Shown here: piece by piece, positions 9,146 through 16,343 of the stretch | How the letters are laid out: each line of letters begins with the position of its first letter | Position numbering within the stretch: position 1 is the first letter of the stretch | Assembly: GCA_963811605.1 (NCBI GenBank) | Contig: CAWESA010000006.1 | Span: forward strand, 3,260 to 67,259 | Source: CAVQLX01 sp963811605 | Lineage (GTDB): Bacteria; Desulfobacterota; Binatia; DP-6 | Length of the DNA stretch: 64,000 nucleotides | Reading direction: 5' to 3' | Notes under the pieces: model-generated | Database searches by the model: none | The model's input: the letters and a program-made list of their open reading frames with translations, nothing else | What the model was told of the DNA's origin: nothing | Position numbers and translations under genes: made by a program

Positions 9146-9444
9146 CACGTGGTCGCGTCGGCACGGCACACGAGCCGCCGTCCCTGCTCCTCGGCGAGGG
9201 GCCCGACGGACTCCGTCGCCTCGGTGCTGAGGACGGCGAGGCCGACCGTCGTCCTGCCGGTCCCCGGGTGCCGGAGGCTGCTTTCGACACCGCTCAGCGT
9301 GCCGAGGTGCTCCGCCAGATCCGCGAGCCTTTCCGTCTTCTTCGGCGCATCGAGCATGCCGTCTCGGTCTGCCTCCGGCGCCTCCAAGCAGGGGGGTAGC
9401 ACCACGGCGAGCGCTTGATCGTCCTCGACCACGAGTAGTCTCGT
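9145..9444 (-). pseudogene. Response-regulator receiver scrap followed by unrelated sequence
   Basis: The minus strand reads PTRLLVVEDDQALAVVLPPC, which is the first beta strand and acidic pocket (VEDDQ) of a CheY-type receiver domain. The pattern is lost after about 16 residues. The frame then continues for ~80 residues (KKTERLADLAEHL, GRTTVGLAVLSTEA) that fit no receiver domain and stops at 9,145. It overlaps the start of the flippase-like gene only at its stop. It looks like the remains of a two-component regulator gene. The second part may be another gene fragment that I do not recognise. Confidence 0.4.
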
Positions 9445-9683
9445 CGGTGGGACGCTTCGGGGCGTGCTTCGCGACACCGCCGCGACTCTAGAACGAGGCT
9501 CGTTAAACCAGCATGAAGCCACCAGGGTTCCCTCCCTTCTCGGAAGGCGAACTCCTCCGCCGAAGGCTACCGGCGGCGCTGGTCCCGCTTCGGGGTCAGG
9601 TTTCCGGCAGGTCCTCGCCGCGGGGAATTCCGTGAGCATCGTGCGGCGGGGTCGCCGGGCCGCCCTAGCCCAGCGTCGGCGCG

Positions 9684-10541
9684 TCATTTCTTGAGGCAGA
9701 CCGGTCCCAGCTCCGCCGGCGCTCGCCCTCGACGGGATGCGCCCGCGTCCGCACCGCCGGTCGAGAACCAGCGGGTGTTCTTCCGGGTCGCCCGCAAGGC
9801 GAAGTAGAGCACGAGGCTCAGTCCCGAAAGCGCCAGAAAGGTCGAACCGCGAGGCTCCACACGGCCCCGGACGACCCAGTCGCAGGCGAGCACGATCAGC
9901 GTGATCACCACCACGACCTGGGCGAGCGTCGCGCTCTCGCTGGCCAGGACCTTCTTGACCGAGAAGGCGCGTCTGGGCGCGCGCCAGCGGCGCAGGGCGG
10001 GGATGAATGCCGGCGTGGCAGCCGCCCACCCGCGATAGCGAGCACCGAAGCAGCCATCCAGGAACGCTTCCTCGGCGATGATGATCCGCTCGTAGTAGAG
10101 CCAGAAGCCGAGCGCGACGACGGCGGTGAGCCACCAGACCTCCACCATGGAAACCGCCCCGATGATGATGAGGAGGTTGCCCAGGTAGAGCGGGTGCCGC
10201 ACCACGGAGTACACACCGCGAGTGTTGAGGGACAGAGCTCGTTGCGCTTGGGAGTTTCGCCCGGACGTCCCGGGCGGGCAGTAGCCCACCACGAGACAGC
10301 GAATGGCGAGGCCGGCCAGCGCGATCGTGATGCATGCCGCCCCCCACGCCGTCTCTACAACTTGACCGAAGGTCCGCTCCAGGCCTTCCGACTGGCCAAG
10401 GGCCAGGACGACGAGCGGGACGAGGACCAGCGGCAGGTGGTTGCGATAGCGGAACAGCCAGTGGCCGTTCCGTTCCATTTCGCGAATCAGCATGCGACGA
10501 TGCTTTAGCGGATATCCGGGTACCTGTGCATCTCGAACCAT
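9684..10541 (-). CDS. Isoprenylcysteine/phospholipid-type membrane methyltransferase (ICMT/PEMT family)
   Basis: The protein has 285 residues with hydrophobic helices at about 33-50, 65-85, 120-150 and two more after 205. The family signature is clear: GVYSVVRHPLYLGN followed by YYERIIIAEEAFL and ARYRGW, the S-adenosylmethionine-binding region of ICMT-like enzymes. Such proteins methylate membrane-embedded substrates. Bacterial members include lipid A phosphate and quinone-related methylases, so the substrate here is open. The C-terminal extension (after ~200) with two extra helices is longer than in typical ~200-residue members. The gene stands alone on the minus strand, followed by 240 bases without a recognised gene. 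Confidence 0.75.
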   Translation of the reverse strand: MVRDAQVPGYPLKHRRMLIREMERNGHWLFRYRNHLPLVLVPLVVLALGQSEGLERTFGQVVETAWGAACITIALAGLAIRCLVVGYCPPGTSGRNSQAQRALSLNTRGVYSVVRHPLYLGNLLIIIGAVSMVEVWWLTAVVALGFWLYYERIIIAEEAFLDGCFGARYRGWAAATPAFIPALRRWRAPRRAFSVKKVLASESATLAQVVVVITLIVLACDWVVRGRVEPRGSTFLALSGLSLVLYFALRATRKNTRWFSTGGADAGASRRGRAPAELGPVCLKK

Positions 10542-10609
10542 GAGCCGCCGCCCGGGCGACGAACCAGCGCAGGACGAGCGCGTTGCCGGCGACGGCGGCG
10601 GCGAACGCT

Positions 10610-11089
10610 CTAGTCCCCGAGTCGGTGGTTCCTGTACACGACCTGCCCGTCCGGTTTGACGCGCATCTCGAACCCGCCACCACCGGCGCGCTCCACGCTC
10701 GCCTCGTAGGCGATGACCCCGCGCCGCTCGGTGATCGACTCCACCTTCCGAATCGTTCCCTTGCCTGCGATCTTCTCGAAGACCGCCTTTGCCGGGGCAG
10801 GGACGCTCTCGAGTGCCACATCTTCCTCGATCTCCGAGACGGCGCCACTCGCGTCGACGGTGACGTCGCGGCTGTGGCCGTCGACGACGAGTTCGATCTC
10901 ATAGCGCGTCCTGCCCCCCTCCACATCTTTCGAGAGACCGTGCATGGTGGCGCCCCGGCTCTGCGCCTTCACCACCTCCTGAACCGCGGGAGGGAGGTCT
11001 GTCATCTGCACCGGGGTCTCCGCCCGTCCGGGCAGCACGGCGGCCAAGACCGCGGCGACGGCAAACGTCGTTGTGAGTCGCTGGTTCAT
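10610..11089 (-). CDS. Periplasmic PepSY-type domain protein
   Basis: The protein has 159 residues with a signal peptide (about 1-23, FAVAAVLAAVLPGRA). Two PepSY-like half-domains follow, with TRYEIELVVDGHSRDVTVDA and GVIAYEASVERAGGGGFEMR, each a short helix plus a beta hairpin. The first contains the usual sequence of helix, then YEIEL, then a D-A-S-G turn. Such domains occur in inhibitors of periplasmic proteases and in redox or metal-related proteins. The start ATG at 11,089 gives an intact signal peptide. It is the last gene on the minus strand of the large envelope locus but separated by ~340 bases from DUF1329, so membership is uncertain. Confidence 0.7.
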   Translation of the reverse strand: MNQRLTTTFAVAAVLAAVLPGRAETPVQMTDLPPAVQEVVKAQSRGATMHGLSKDVEGGRTRYEIELVVDGHSRDVTVDASGAVSEIEEDVALESVPAPAKAVFEKIAGKGTIRKVESITERRGVIAYEASVERAGGGGFEMRVKPDGQVVYRNHRLGD

Positions 11090-11206
11090 CGGGTTCCTCG
11101 ATGGCGCGGGCCTCGTAGATCCGGCGAATTGCCGGATGCGTGAAGCGTAGCCGGCCGGCGGTGAAGGCATCGTGAAGCGAACGCGCTGGGACCGGCATCG
11201 CTTCAC

Positions 11207-11389
11207 GATCCCGTCGTTCCCTTCCCGCCCGGCAGGTTCGACGACTGTCTCGAGACCACGGAGTCCGCTCCCATCGCGCCGGGCGATGTCTCGCTCAAGT
11301 ACCACGTCGCCGGGGTCGGGAACCTGCTCACGGTCGAGCCCAACGGGGACCGCTCGGAGCTCGTGCGGATCGAGCCGAATCTGGAGTGA
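11207..11389 (+). pseudogene. C-terminal fragment of an exported hypothetical protein
   Basis: The plus strand reads RFDDCLETTESAPIAPG, then KYHVAGVGNLLTVEPNG and ELVRIEPNLE, then stop. This is the usual C-terminal end of a family of secreted proteins of unknown function that carry a FDxCLxTxE motif and a tyrosine/glycine-rich PGVG strand. No N-terminal part exists upstream: the frame opens only shortly before and overlaps the promoter side of the PepSY gene. It is a gene remnant lying opposite to the surrounding minus-strand operon. Confidence 0.45.
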
Positions 11390-11430
11390 ACCGCCCCCGG
11401 GTTCTCCGGAGGCTGCGTGACGCGACCCCG

Positions 11431-12732
11431 CTAGTCGGTCATGCGCGTGAGCGTTCGCAGCGAGAAGTAGTTCGGATCCCAGTTCCGCTCGATGAACGAC
11501 GACTGGTAGCGCCCGCCCAGCGCGGCCCGGTTCGTCTTGTCGTTCACGCCGATCACGAAGTTCGGGTAGACCGCCGAGTAGTCGGAGCCGGACTCGACGA
11601 AGTGATACCCGCACGCGGCCGTGTAGAAGTACTCGCCCGCCCGGTTGTGCACGAGCTTCCAGTAGATGCGGTAGATGTCCTTGTCGAAGTACATGATGAC
11701 CTTGCCGAAGTTGTAGTACGGGTCGGTCGACTGTCCCTCGACGATCCACACCTGGCGGGGCACGAACACGACGTTGTCCTGCAGCCACCACGGGGCGCCC
11801 TTGCTGCCAGGCTTCTCGTAGGCCGCCGAGGCGTAGGGCGTGCTCACCGTGAAGCGCGACTTCGAGTCGGGCGACGGCGTCATCGAGAACGGCGTCGGCT
11901 TGATCACCGGCGCGAGGACGCTGCCTTCGCCGACGAGCTTCCACTTGTAGTACTCGATCTTCCCGGCGTAGCAGTTGAGATCGTCGGCGAAGATGTCCAT
12001 GCCGGCGACGGGATCGGAGCGCGAGGCGGCGTTGATGCGGCGGGCCCGGCGGGTGCTGGGGACGTACGCCCAGATGGCGTCCTGGCTGTCCCAGTCCCAG
12101 TAGCGCTTGGTCAACGTCGACACGCCCTCGACGTCCTGCGGCTCGATGGCGCCCCCGATCCCCTGACCGGACAGGTTGTCGGGATTGCTCTCGATCTTGC
12201 CGTCGAGCCGTCCCTGGTAGCCCATGGCGTGGATGAACGCCTTGACGCGACGGAACTCGCCATTCGTGTCCACGCCGTTCAGCGTGAAGGTCGCGCCGCC
12301 ACCGCCACCCTGTGCGCCGGCGAAGGCGAAGTTCTGCGCGATCTTGCAGGCGACCTGCGGATCGCTCTTGTCGATCTTCGGGAACGGCAGGCCGGCGATG
12401 AAGTCGGGAATCTTGCCGGTCGACTTGTCCTTGATGCCACACGTGTCGGGGTCGAGCTCGTACTTGCCCTCGTTGGCCGCGGTGAGGTCCCAGAACTTCT
12501 TGGAGTAGTTTTCCTTGAACTTCGCCGGATCGACCGGAACCACGTTGAACCAGTACTGGCCGTCCTTCAGACGCTTCAGGACGGGATCCGGCAGCAGGTC
12601 CTTGCCCTCCTGCCAGTTGTTGGCGTCCAGCACCCACGGCTGGTCGTCGGATGCGGCACGCACCCGGGGTGCGCTCGCGAGAATCAACGCACCGGCGATC
12701 GCCAGCAGCGGGTAACGAAACGTCTTGACCAT
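11431..12732 (-). CDS. DUF1329 periplasmic protein (LolA/LolB-like fold family)
   Basis: The protein has 433 residues with a signal peptide (FRYPLLAIAGALILASAPRVRA). It shows hallmark DUF1329 segments: WVLDANNWQEGKDLLPDPV, KRYWDWDSQDAIWAYVPS with the RRARR turn, and IYRIYWKLVHNRAGEYF. DUF1329 proteins almost always occur with DUF1302 outer-membrane barrels and are thought to bind hydrophobic compounds or lipids in the periplasm. The DUF1302 gene is at the other end of the same minus-strand locus. The start MVKTFRYP was chosen because it begins a clean signal peptide. The gene lies 56 bases after the DUF4340 gene. Confidence 0.88.
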   Translation of the reverse strand: MVKTFRYPLLAIAGALILASAPRVRAASDDQPWVLDANNWQEGKDLLPDPVLKRLKDGQYWFNVVPVDPAKFKENYSKKFWDLTAANEGKYELDPDTCGIKDKSTGKIPDFIAGLPFPKIDKSDPQVACKIAQNFAFAGAQGGGGGATFTLNGVDTNGEFRRVKAFIHAMGYQGRLDGKIESNPDNLSGQGIGGAIEPQDVEGVSTLTKRYWDWDSQDAIWAYVPSTRRARRINAASRSDPVAGMDIFADDLNCYAGKIEYYKWKLVGEGSVLAPVIKPTPFSMTPSPDSKSRFTVSTPYASAAYEKPGSKGAPWWLQDNVVFVPRQVWIVEGQSTDPYYNFGKVIMYFDKDIYRIYWKLVHNRAGEYFYTAACGYHFVESGSDYSAVYPNFVIGVNDKTNRAALGGRYQSSFIERNWDPNYFSLRTLTRMTD

Positions 12733-12788
12733 TGGACCTCCTGGCACTCGGTGGAGCGCACCTGATTCGCGCGCTTGCGTGGTTCTTG

Positions 12789-13322
12789 TCAAGGCTGCGC
12801 GACAGCGTCACGAGCCGAACGGAGCTTGTCGAGCTCCCAGCGGAGCAGCGCGCCGACGAGCAGCACCTCGGAGCGACCGGAGCGGCGCGCGTAGCTCCCC
12901 GTCCAGGCGGGATTGCGCTTGCCGATGTCCATGGCGAGCAGCTCGGCGCCCGTGCCATCCAGCACGCGCAGGCGTTCCGTGACGGGCGCCAGCCCGTACT
13001 GTGCGTAGTCGATCGGCCCGTCCGAGAGCACCGCATGCGGGTGCAACGACGCCAGCGCGTCGAGCGCGACCTCGACGACGTCGTCGGGCCAGCGATGACC
13101 CGCCGCGTCGTGCCAGCCCCCGGAAGTGCGCACGAGGGTGAGACGGTCCGCATCGCGCTGCCATTCGACGCGCGCCACCGCCGTGATCGGCGCGTCGAGC
13201 AGCGCCGGCGTCTCGGGCGTGGGCAGCGGTCGTTCCGGCACCAGGGGCGCGCGATCCATCAGCACCACGACCAGCAGCGCCGTCGCCACGACGAGCAGGC
13301 CGAGCGTCCCGCGCACGGTCAC
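12789..13322 (-). CDS. DUF4340 membrane-anchored protein, GldG partner
   Basis: The protein has 177 residues with an N-terminal anchor helix (TLGLLVVATALLVVVLMD), then a soluble region. It begins ITAVARVEWQRDADRLTLVR and includes GGWHDAAGHRWPDDVVEVAL and PVTERLRVLDGTGAELL, the order expected of DUF4340. Members are periplasmic, membrane-tethered and encoded beside GldG-like ABC auxiliary proteins. The GTG start at 13,322 overlaps the TGA of the upstream gldG-like gene (GTGA), implying translational coupling. It is shorter than many DUF4340 proteins, which can carry repeats of the domain. Confidence 0.75.
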   Translation of the reverse strand: MTVRGTLGLLVVATALLVVVLMDRAPLVPERPLPTPETPALLDAPITAVARVEWQRDADRLTLVRTSGGWHDAAGHRWPDDVVEVALDALASLHPHAVLSDGPIDYAQYGLAPVTERLRVLDGTGAELLAMDIGKRNPAWTGSYARRSGRSEVLLVGALLRWELDKLRSARDAVAQP

Positions 13323-14662
13323 GCCGTGCGTCTCCGACGCAGCGCGACGACGAGCGCGCCGATCGCTAGCAGCGTCGTGGGCACCACGCATGCCGCCCAG
13401 AAGACGGCGCGCGCTTCCCGTGCCGTCAGGGCGAGCGTCGAGAAGGCCCCCGAGGAGCCCGGGCGCTTGCGCGAGGCGGTGAGCGCCTCGTTGCCCCGTG
13501 CGGCCACCTCGGCGGCGAGGAGCAGCAGGTCGCGATTGCCGAGGACACCGAGCTGGAGATTGGTGGCGAAGTCGGCGTCGCCGATCACGACCACGCGCCC
13601 GTCGCGCCCGTCCGGAGCGGCGACCCGCACCAGCGCGGAGAGCGGCAACGGTCCGGCGCGATCCACACCCGGACGGAAGCTCCGTGCCGCCGGCGCGGGG
13701 CGCCCGCCGGCATCCGCCCACGAGGTGTCGTCGGTCACCGCGAGATACGCGCCGTCCATGCCCGGCCGTGCCTCGAGCCGCACGCTCTGGGCGACGGGCA
13801 GCAGCGCGCCGGCGACGGGCTGATCGGGCACCAGCTCCGCGTTCACCTCCGCGACGCGGGCGGACAGCCCGTCGGCGCCGAACAGGGTCGCGCGCTCGTC
13901 CACCACCACGTCGTTCTCCAGGATGATGCCGAAGCGATCGAGCAGGCTGGCCACGGAGCGGGGACCGGCCGGATCCGCCAGCACCAGCAGCCGTCCGCCG
14001 CCGCGGACGTAGGCGTCGAGCGCATCGACCTCGGCGGGCAGGAGGTCGCGGCTGGCGCCGGCCAGCACCACCAGCCCGGCGTCGGGCGGGAGGTGCGCCG
14101 CCCCGGGCAGCGGGCGGACGTCGAAGCCGTCGGCGGCGAGCGCCGCGGCCGCGTCGGCCCAGCCGCCGCGCCGATCGCCGTCGCGCGTGTCCGGCTCGCC
14201 GTGTCCCTGGAGCACGTAGGCGATGGTGTCGGCGCGCCCGCCGACCGCGAGCAGCGCGCCGGTCAGTGTCTCCTCGTTGACGGGATCGACGCGCTCGCGC
14301 CGCCCCTCCGACTCGAGCACGACCACGTTGTAGTTGCTGACCCCGAGTCGCTCGGCCTCGCCCGGGCTGCGATCGAGGTCGAGCATGCGGACGGTGAACG
14401 ATGGCTGCGCGTCCTGGTAGAGCGCCAGGAGATCCTCGATCTGTCGACGGATCGCCTGCTCCTGTCCCGACGTGAACGCCGTCGCCGTGACCGGCGCGTG
14501 CATGTGGCCGAGCACCTTGCGCGTGTGCGGTGCCAGCGTGAGACTGCGCTCGGGCGTCAGATCGAGGCGCGCGGGGTGGCGACCGGCGATCACCAGCAGG
14601 CTGGCGAGGATGGAGGCGACGGCGAGCACCTGCGCGGCGAGCAGCGCCACCGCCCGGATCAC
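13319..14662 (-). CDS. GldG-like ABC auxiliary protein (ABC-type uncharacterised transport system)
   Basis: The protein has 447 residues with an N-terminal helix (LLAAQVLAVASILASLLVIA) and a C-terminal helix (AVFWAACVVPTTLLAIGALVVAL). A large periplasmic part lies between them with LDLTPERSLTLAP, NYNVVVLESEGRRE and GHGEPDTRD, plus a GATase-like core (VVLAGASRDLLPAEVDAL, GGRLLVLADPAGP). This is the ABC_transp_aux/GldG family, which assembles with GldF-type permeases and GldA-type ATPases. It starts with GTG at 14,662 and overlaps both neighbours by 4 bases. Transported substrates are unknown for most non-gliding members. Confidence 0.85.
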   Translation of the reverse strand: MIRAVALLAAQVLAVASILASLLVIAGRHPARLDLTPERSLTLAPHTRKVLGHMHAPVTATAFTSGQEQAIRRQIEDLLALYQDAQPSFTVRMLDLDRSPGEAERLGVSNYNVVVLESEGRRERVDPVNEETLTGALLAVGGRADTIAYVLQGHGEPDTRDGDRRGGWADAAAALAADGFDVRPLPGAAHLPPDAGLVVLAGASRDLLPAEVDALDAYVRGGGRLLVLADPAGPRSVASLLDRFGIILENDVVVDERATLFGADGLSARVAEVNAELVPDQPVAGALLPVAQSVRLEARPGMDGAYLAVTDDTSWADAGGRPAPAARSFRPGVDRAGPLPLSALVRVAAPDGRDGRVVVIGDADFATNLQLGVLGNRDLLLLAAEVAARGNEALTASRKRPGSSGAFSTLALTAREARAVFWAACVVPTTLLAIGALVVALRRRRTA

Positions 14663-15402
14663 GACACGCCTCGCCAGTTGCGCGCCTCGAGGGCACGGAG
14701 CGCCAGGAACAGAAACAGCGTGATGAAGGCGACGAAGTACGCCACGTCCCGGCTGTCGATGGCGCCCTGGGCGAAGCCGTAGAAGCGATCGAAGAGTGAC
14801 AGCGCCATCACGAGCGGCGCCACGCGGGCGCTGAGTGCCGCCTCGTTCCACGCCAGGAACCACGACAGCACGAGGACCCCGTAGGTGAGGAGCGCGCTGA
14901 CGCCCTGGCTGTCGGTCACGGCGGATGCCGCCAGCCCGCAGGCGATGAACGCGGCGCCGAGCAGGACCATGCCCGCGTACCCGGCGAGCAGCGGGCCGGG
15001 CGGGAAGGGATGCATGCAGTAGAGCACCGCCGGCCCGATGAGCGTCGGCAGCAGCATCGCGCCGTACGACAGGAGAGCCGCCAGGAACTTGCCGGCGACC
15101 ACGTCGCGATCGCGCACCGGGAACGTCCACAGCAGCTCGAGCGTGCCGAGCTTCCGCTCCTCGGCGAGGAGCCGCATGGTCACGAGCGGCACGACCAGCA
15201 TCGCGACCATGCGGAAGTCGAGGAACATGTAGCGCCAGAGGCCGCTGCCGAGGTTCGCGCCCCCGAAGAGGACGTAGAACGTGAGGTCGCTGTAGAAGAA
15301 GTAGCCCGTGAGGAGCGCGAACACCGCGCCCAGCACCCAGGCGAGCGGGCCGCCGAACATCGAGGCCAGCTCGCGGCGTGCGATGACGAGCGCCTTCCTC
15401 AT
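14659..15402 (-). CDS. ABC-2 type permease (GldF/NosY-like)
   Basis: The protein has 247 residues with six hydrophobic helices. It carries the family N-terminus KALVIARRELASMFGGPLAW, the amphipathic RLLAEERKLGTLELLWTFPV motif (typical of GldF/NosY permeases) and the final ALRALEARNWRG. It forms the membrane channel of an ABC transporter with the ATPase encoded immediately before it (4-base overlap with its stop) and the GldG-like protein immediately after. The ATG at 15,402 is the only start giving the conserved N-terminus. Confidence 0.88.
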   Translation of the reverse strand: MRKALVIARRELASMFGGPLAWVLGAVFALLTGYFFYSDLTFYVLFGGANLGSGLWRYMFLDFRMVAMLVVPLVTMRLLAEERKLGTLELLWTFPVRDRDVVAGKFLAALLSYGAMLLPTLIGPAVLYCMHPFPPGPLLAGYAGMVLLGAAFIACGLAASAVTDSQGVSALLTYGVLVLSWFLAWNEAALSARVAPLVMALSLFDRFYGFAQGAIDSRDVAYFVAFITLFLFLALRALEARNWRGVS

Positions 15403-16343
15403 CCCGCTCGCTCCGGTGGCGCGACGAGCGCCCGGAACGCCTCCTCGAGCGATGCCTCGACCGGCGAGAGCGCATGGAGCGGCCAGCCGGACTCCGTCAC
15501 GCGCGCCGCCAGCGCGGCCCGGAGGTCGGCGCCGCGCTCCGCCTCGACCCGGCAACGGGCGTGGCCCGCCGCGGCTGGCAGGCGCTCGACGCGCCGGACG
15601 CCGGGCACCGTCGCGAGCAGCGCTTCGAGCGCGTCGGGCGGGGCGGCGGCGTCGATGTCGACCACGGCCACCGGCCGCAAGCGCTCCGCGAGCTCCGCGG
15701 GCACACCCTCGGCCAGCATGCGGCCGCGGCGCAGGACGACGACCCGATCGCACAGCGTCTCCACGTCCGCGAGCGCGTGGCTCGACACGAAGATGGCGTG
15801 GCGCGCGCCCAGGGAGCGGATGAGCCGTCGCATCTCGGCGCCCTGCGTGGGATCCAGCCCGGCAGTCGGCTCGTCGAGGAGGAGCGCATGCGGATCGCCC
15901 ACCAGCGCCACCGCCAGCCCGACGCGCTGGCGGGTGCCGCGCGACAGCACGCCGATGCGACGGTCGGCCAGGCCCCCGAGCCCGGTGTGCTCGAGGGCGC
16001 GCTCGACCGCGTCCCGCCGCCCGGGGGCCGGTACGTCGCGCAGCGCCGCGACGTAGCCCAGCTCGGCGCGGACCGTCATCTCGCCGTGCAGCGCCGGGTG
16101 CTCGGGCGCGTAGCCGAGGAGGCGCCGCGCGGCGAGCGGATCGCGGGCGAGATCGTGGCCGTCGATCAGCGCCTGGCCGCGGGTGGGAGGAAAGACGCCC
16201 GCCAGCACGCGGAGCGTCGTGGTCTTGCCGGCTCCGTTGGGCCCGAGGAATCCCACCACCTCGCCACGCGCGACGCGCAGCGAGACGTCCTCGATCGCCG
16301 TGCGCCGGCCGAAGCGTTTGGTGAGGTTCCGGGCCTCGATCAC
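15399..16343 (-). CDS. ABC transporter ATP-binding protein (GldA/CcmA-like)
   Basis: The protein has 314 residues. Walker A is GPNGAGKTT at 34-42, the signature region is LSRGTRQRVGLA, Walker B is ALLLDEPTAGLDP and the H-loop follows in FVSSHAL. The C-terminal ~90 residues form the extra domain common in GldA-type ATPases. It powers the ABC-2 permease encoded next. GTG start at 16,343; the GTGA overlap with the stop of the RND gene shows that the ABC and RND genes are one translationally coupled unit. The direction of transport is probably outward, as for other ABC-2 systems, which is inference. Confidence 0.92.
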   Translation of the reverse strand: MIEARNLTKRFGRRTAIEDVSLRVARGEVVGFLGPNGAGKTTTLRVLAGVFPPTRGQALIDGHDLARDPLAARRLLGYAPEHPALHGEMTVRAELGYVAALRDVPAPGRRDAVERALEHTGLGGLADRRIGVLSRGTRQRVGLAVALVGDPHALLLDEPTAGLDPTQGAEMRRLIRSLGARHAIFVSSHALADVETLCDRVVVLRRGRMLAEGVPAELAERLRPVAVVDIDAAAPPDALEALLATVPGVRRVERLPAAAGHARCRVEAERGADLRAALAARVTESGWPLHALSPVEASLEEAFRALVAPPERAG

